Both the position numbers and the translations under genes were made by a program. A stretch of 7,796 nucleotides of DNA from an uncultured Propionibacteriaceae bacterium. Lineage in GTDB: Bacteria > Actinomycetota > Actinomycetes > Propionibacteriales > Propionibacteriaceae. Below the pieces are notes generated by a model that searched no databases, was not told the DNA's origin, and was given only the letters and a program-made list of their open reading frames with translations. Position 1 is the stretch's first letter. Each line of letters opens with the position of its first letter. Location: the NCBI GenBank assembly GCA_936924635.1, contig CAKZHP010000042.1:1-7796 (forward strand), given 5' to 3'. Positions 5,936 through 7,796 of this stretch are shown here, piece by piece.

Positions 5936-6403
5936 ATGCGCTTGTGGAGCCTGCACCCGAGGCTGCTGGACCGAGCCGCCCTCGTGGCCGGCTGGCGCGA
6001 AGGGCTGCTGGCCCAGGCTGTGCTGGCAGGCAAGACCAAGGGTTATCAGCGTCACCCGCAGCTGGACCGATTCCGCGCCGGCCGAGATCCCGAGGCGCTG
6101 ATCGCGGGCTGGCTGGTGCCGTTGGCTGACGAGGCGGAGTCGCGCGGCTACCGGTTCAACCGGTCCCTGGTGGTCGCACAACCTGCCCCGCCAGAGTTTC
6201 TGACCGTGACCCGTGGGCAGCTCGAGCTAGAGCACGGGCACCTGGCGGCCAAGCTGCGCGTACGGGACCAGGAGTGGCTGAAGACCCTCGCCGAGCCGGT
6301 GCCGCACCCGCTGTTCTCCCTGGTCGAGGGCCCGGTCGAAGCGTGGGAGCGAGCGGCGCCTGCGACTGATCCTGAGGCGCCGGCCAGCGTCAACGTTGGC
6401 TAG
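5936..6403 (+). CDS. Pyrimidine dimer DNA glycosylase/endonuclease V family protein
   Basis: A 155-aa protein of the PF03013 family, homologous to T4 endonuclease V. It cuts the glycosidic bond of the 5' base of UV-induced cyclobutane pyrimidine dimers and then nicks the abasic site, starting base-excision repair. Visible family blocks are MRLWSLHPRLLDR (1-13), WREGLLAQAVLAG (20-32), GYQRHPQLDRFR (36-47), DEAESRGYRFNRS (65-77), LTVTRGQLELEHGHLAAKL (89-107) and HPLFSLVEGPVEAWER (124-139). WRE aligns with T4 YRE, so Glu22 would be the catalytic glutamate. Length is normal for the bacterial branch. ATG 5936 is set by GAGGAG 6 nt upstream. Its last 14 nt overlap the 3' end of the convergent vapC-like gene. 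No SOS box was found, so induction by damage is not supported. Confidence 0.92.
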   Translation: MRLWSLHPRLLDRAALVAGWREGLLAQAVLAGKTKGYQRHPQLDRFRAGRDPEALIAGWLVPLADEAESRGYRFNRSLVVAQPAPPEFLTVTRGQLELEHGHLAAKLRVRDQEWLKTLAEPVPHPLFSLVEGPVEAWERAAPATDPEAPASVNVG

Positions 6404-6800
6404 GGCGACCAGGGGACACGACGTCGAGGCCGACAGACCTGGCGGCCTCGGCGAGCCGACGATCGTACGTGAGGACGGCATCAACGTCGAGTCGTATCGC
6501 GGCTTCGAGGTGCAGGGCATCGATGGCGCGGAGGTACGGCATCGGAAGGAGGCCCGCGGACCGGTACGTGGCACGGTCCAGGGCCGCGATGTCTACACCG
6601 TCAAGCAGGACGGACACCCTCGACTGCTCCAGTCCCTCGCGCGCGGCCACGCGGCGCAGCTCGGTCTCGAGCAGGTCGCTGGAGACGAGCCTCCCAGAGT
6701 GCCGGTCGAGCCACGCCACGAGGGGATCCGTCTCCGGCTGGGCGATCAGAAGAGCAGCGAGCGCCGAGGTGTCGACGTAGACCAGCAAGGCGCCGGTCAC
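6390..6800 (-). CDS. vapC: VapC-type PIN-domain ribonuclease toxin
   Basis: A 136-aa PIN-domain protein, the normal length for VapC toxins, which are Mg2+-dependent RNases that cut tRNA or rRNA. The acidic active-site set is complete: Asp10 in VYVDTSAL, Glu47 in LLETELRR (Glu45 is adjacent), Asp94 in RAIDALHLEAA and Asp113 in VLTYDRRLAEAA. The family ending GLDVVSPG is also present, so the toxin appears intact. The GTG start overlaps the antitoxin stop as GTGA, giving translational coupling. Its 3' end runs 14 nt into the convergent UV endonuclease gene, with no terminator between them. The target RNA cannot be told from sequence. Confidence 0.93.
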   Translation of the reverse strand: MTGALLVYVDTSALAALLIAQPETDPLVAWLDRHSGRLVSSDLLETELRRVAAREGLEQSRVSVLLDGVDIAALDRATYRSAGLLPMPYLRAIDALHLEAAIRLDVDAVLTYDRRLAEAARSVGLDVVSPGRPSQR

Positions 6801-7075
6801 ACCCGGTCCTCGCGCAGCTCCTCGATGACGTCGGACAGCGAACGGTCACCCTCACGGGTCTCGGGTCTCAGATCTGCCCATCCACCCACACGCTTGGCAG
6901 GGCGGGCGATAGGCAGCCCCGGGGACGGGGCGTCCGACGGGACGATGCGGCCCACCGGTACGCCCCGGTTGGTGAGCACGAAGACTCGCCCCTCGGCGAC
7001 CTCGCGCAGCACGCGTCCGGACTCGTTGCGCAGCTCGCGGTGGGACAAGGTCTCTGCAGGCTCATTCAGGCTCAC
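6797..7075 (-). CDS. vapB: Phd/YefM-type antitoxin partner of the PIN toxin
   Basis: A 92-aa protein. Residues 10-47 match the Phd/YefM DNA-binding fold (SHRELRNESGRVLREVAEG, then VFVLTNRGVPVGRIVP). The C-terminal part (65-92, ending LSDVIEELREDR) is the usual toxin-wrapping region. It should bind and neutralise VapC and repress its own promoter. The start is taken as the GTG at 7075. There is no Shine-Dalgarno, but a TACGAT -10 lies exactly 6 nt before it, which fits leaderless translation. The stop overlaps the toxin start. The symbol vapB is used by position; the fold is Phd-like. Confidence 0.9.
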   Translation of the reverse strand: MSLNEPAETLSHRELRNESGRVLREVAEGRVFVLTNRGVPVGRIVPSDAPSPGLPIARPAKRVGGWADLRPETREGDRSLSDVIEELREDRV

Positions 7076-7101
7076 GGCACCATCGTAGCGCTCGTGCTAC
7101 G
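7076..7101 (-). promoter_or_regulatory. Leaderless promoter and palindromic operator of the toxin-antitoxin pair
   Basis: On the minus strand TACGAT (7082-7087) precedes GGTGCC and then the GTG start, the TANNNT-N6-start layout of actinobacterial leaderless genes. CGTAGC (7084-7089) and GCTACG (7096-7101) form a 6-bp inverted repeat with a 6-nt spacer, covering the -10. This placement is right for autorepression by the antitoxin or the complex. No clear -35 is present. Confidence 0.55.
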
Positions 7102-7169
7102 CCAACAGATCGACGCTCCACGTCGAGGAGTTCGTAGACGGCCTCCATGCCGGTGCGCACCGAGTACGT

Positions 7170-7539
7170 TCAGCGCCCCTGGGCCGCGGCGTCGTCGAGG
7201 GCGTCCAGGTCGCGCAGGGCGTACGTAGCGCAGGTGCTCCCACTCCTCCTCGAGGATCACGTGGAAGCACGAGCGCACCGTCTCCGGATACTCGGGGCTC
7301 CACGGGTGGCGGCGTTCCTCGTCCAGGCCGGCGTCGTCCACGGACGCCAGGAACTCGCGGACCTGGGCCAGGCGCTCGGACCGTACCGCGAGCACCCCCT
7401 CGTAGGGCCGGGGCGTGGACGCGAAGAAGTCGAGGTCGCCACCGTCGTCCTCCGCACCCGCGCGGGGCTGGCCGAGCGGGTGGAACGGCTCCTCGGCGCG
7501 CCGCTGCGTCCCGCAGGCTCCTGCCGACAACGCGGGCAC
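7170..7539 (-). pseudogene. Decayed DinB-family (mycothiol-dependent isomerase-like) gene
   Basis: The C-terminal half of an actinobacterial DinB-superfamily protein is clear: AEEPFHPLGQP, a VLAVRSERLAQVREFLASVD helix, SPEYPETVRSCFHVILEEEWEHLRY, and then, in another frame, ALRDLDALDDAAAQGR with TGA at 7170-7172. The jump sits at CTACGTACGCC where CTACGCC is expected, so a 4-bp tandem duplication (7221-7228) explains it. The usual N-terminal four-helix half, with the first metal-binding His, is missing: sequence upstream of about 7494 does not resemble it in any frame. Intact relatives are putative thiol-dependent metalloenzymes. This copy should be non-functional. Confidence 0.65.
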
Positions 7540-7635
7540 CCTCGAGCTTCAGCGAGTCGGGAACTGCGGACACGTCTTCGAAGGTGCCAGCCGACCCCTG
7601 GATTCATTGTCAGACACGCCCTAGGCGTTCCGGCC
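7540..7635. other. Non-coding gap between decayed DinB gene and membrane-protein gene
   Basis: This 96-nt stretch has no coding signal and no clear terminator. On the minus strand it contains CTAGGGCGTGTCTGACAATG (about 7604-7623), which looks like the tip of an insertion-sequence inverted repeat but has no transposase beside it. See findings. Confidence 0.3.
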
Positions 7636-7796
7636 TCAGTGGACTTGGCCGGCGACTGCGGGACCGATCCGCGGCCGTCGCACGAGTTCGTACGTCAGGC
7701 GCAGGGCGCCGACCGCGGTGAGAGCCGTCAACACCGACCATGCGGGCATGGTCAGTGCTGGCGGGATGATGAGCAGGGATGCGGCCGCCGTGAGGA
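7636..7796 (-). CDS. Partial 3' end of a membrane-protein gene
   Basis: An open minus-strand frame enters from the right edge and ends at TGA 7636-7638, giving 52 residues. Residues 1-16 (LTAAASLLIIPPALTM) and 18-36 (PAWSVLTALTAVGALRLTY and nearby) are hydrophobic and look like two membrane helices with a short turn. They are followed by a basic tail (ELVRRPRIGP), so the C-terminus is probably cytosolic. Codon composition fits coding DNA. Too little is visible for a family. An internal ATG exists, so a very short independent protein is possible but less likely. Confidence 0.5.
   Translation of the reverse strand, partial: LTAAASLLIIPPALTMPAWSVLTALTAVGALRLTYELVRRPRIGPAVAGQVH

Noticed and set aside
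7072..7539. One continuous 155-codon minus-strand frame as an intact gene
   Set aside because: Only the middle resembles DinB-family protein. After 7221 the true continuation is in another frame, and the tail runs through the toxin-antitoxin promoter into the antitoxin start.

Overview
The window looks like chromosomal DNA of a high-GC actinobacterium. The support is third-position GC bias, frequent GTG starts, a DUF2510 domain, a DUF3618 protein, a Holin-X (PF07332) family protein and an actinobacterial-type UV endonuclease. The genus cannot be fixed from the sequence.

Layout. Positions 1-1323 (minus strand) hold the first codons of an unknown gene (1-62), a zinc-ribbon/DUF2510/single-TM protein (68-610) and a YdcF/DUF218 membrane protein (706-1323). 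Divergent from these, 1420-2157 (plus) encodes a UPF0126/TRIC-type cation channel. A perfect 15-bp hairpin (2162-2195) separates it from a convergent three-gene operon. That operon, 5166 to 2208 (minus), has overlapping stop/start codons throughout. It encodes (i) a 400-aa protein with an FGQ-rich low-complexity N-terminus, 11-residue LEA/apolipoprotein-like repeats and one membrane segment; (ii) a 328-aa protein fusing a Tyr-rich low-complexity domain to a two-TM Holin-X/YqjE-type domain; and (iii) a 257-aa DUF3618 protein with one membrane segment and a long 11-residue repeat tail. The layout recalls enterobacterial yqjD-yqjE, where a coiled-coil protein with a C-terminal anchor is paired with a PF07332 protein, but the repeat domains here are much expanded. 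This operon is the most interesting object in the window.

From about 5240 to 7620 the character changes to an accessory, partly decayed region. It holds a twice-frameshifted minus-strand gene (5359-5755), an intact T4 endonuclease V-type pyrimidine dimer glycosylase (5936-6403, plus), a convergent and overlapping VapBC-type toxin-antitoxin pair (6390-7075, minus) whose promoter looks leaderless with a palindrome over the -10, and a decayed DinB-family gene (7170-7539, minus) carrying a 4-bp duplication and lacking its N-terminal half. The window ends inside the 3' part of a membrane-protein gene (7636-7796, minus).

The genes do not form one pathway. The left half looks like envelope and stress housekeeping. 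The middle operon probably makes membrane-anchored, repeat-rich stress proteins. The right part combines UV repair, a toxin-antitoxin module and gene remnants, as in a small region of genome flux.
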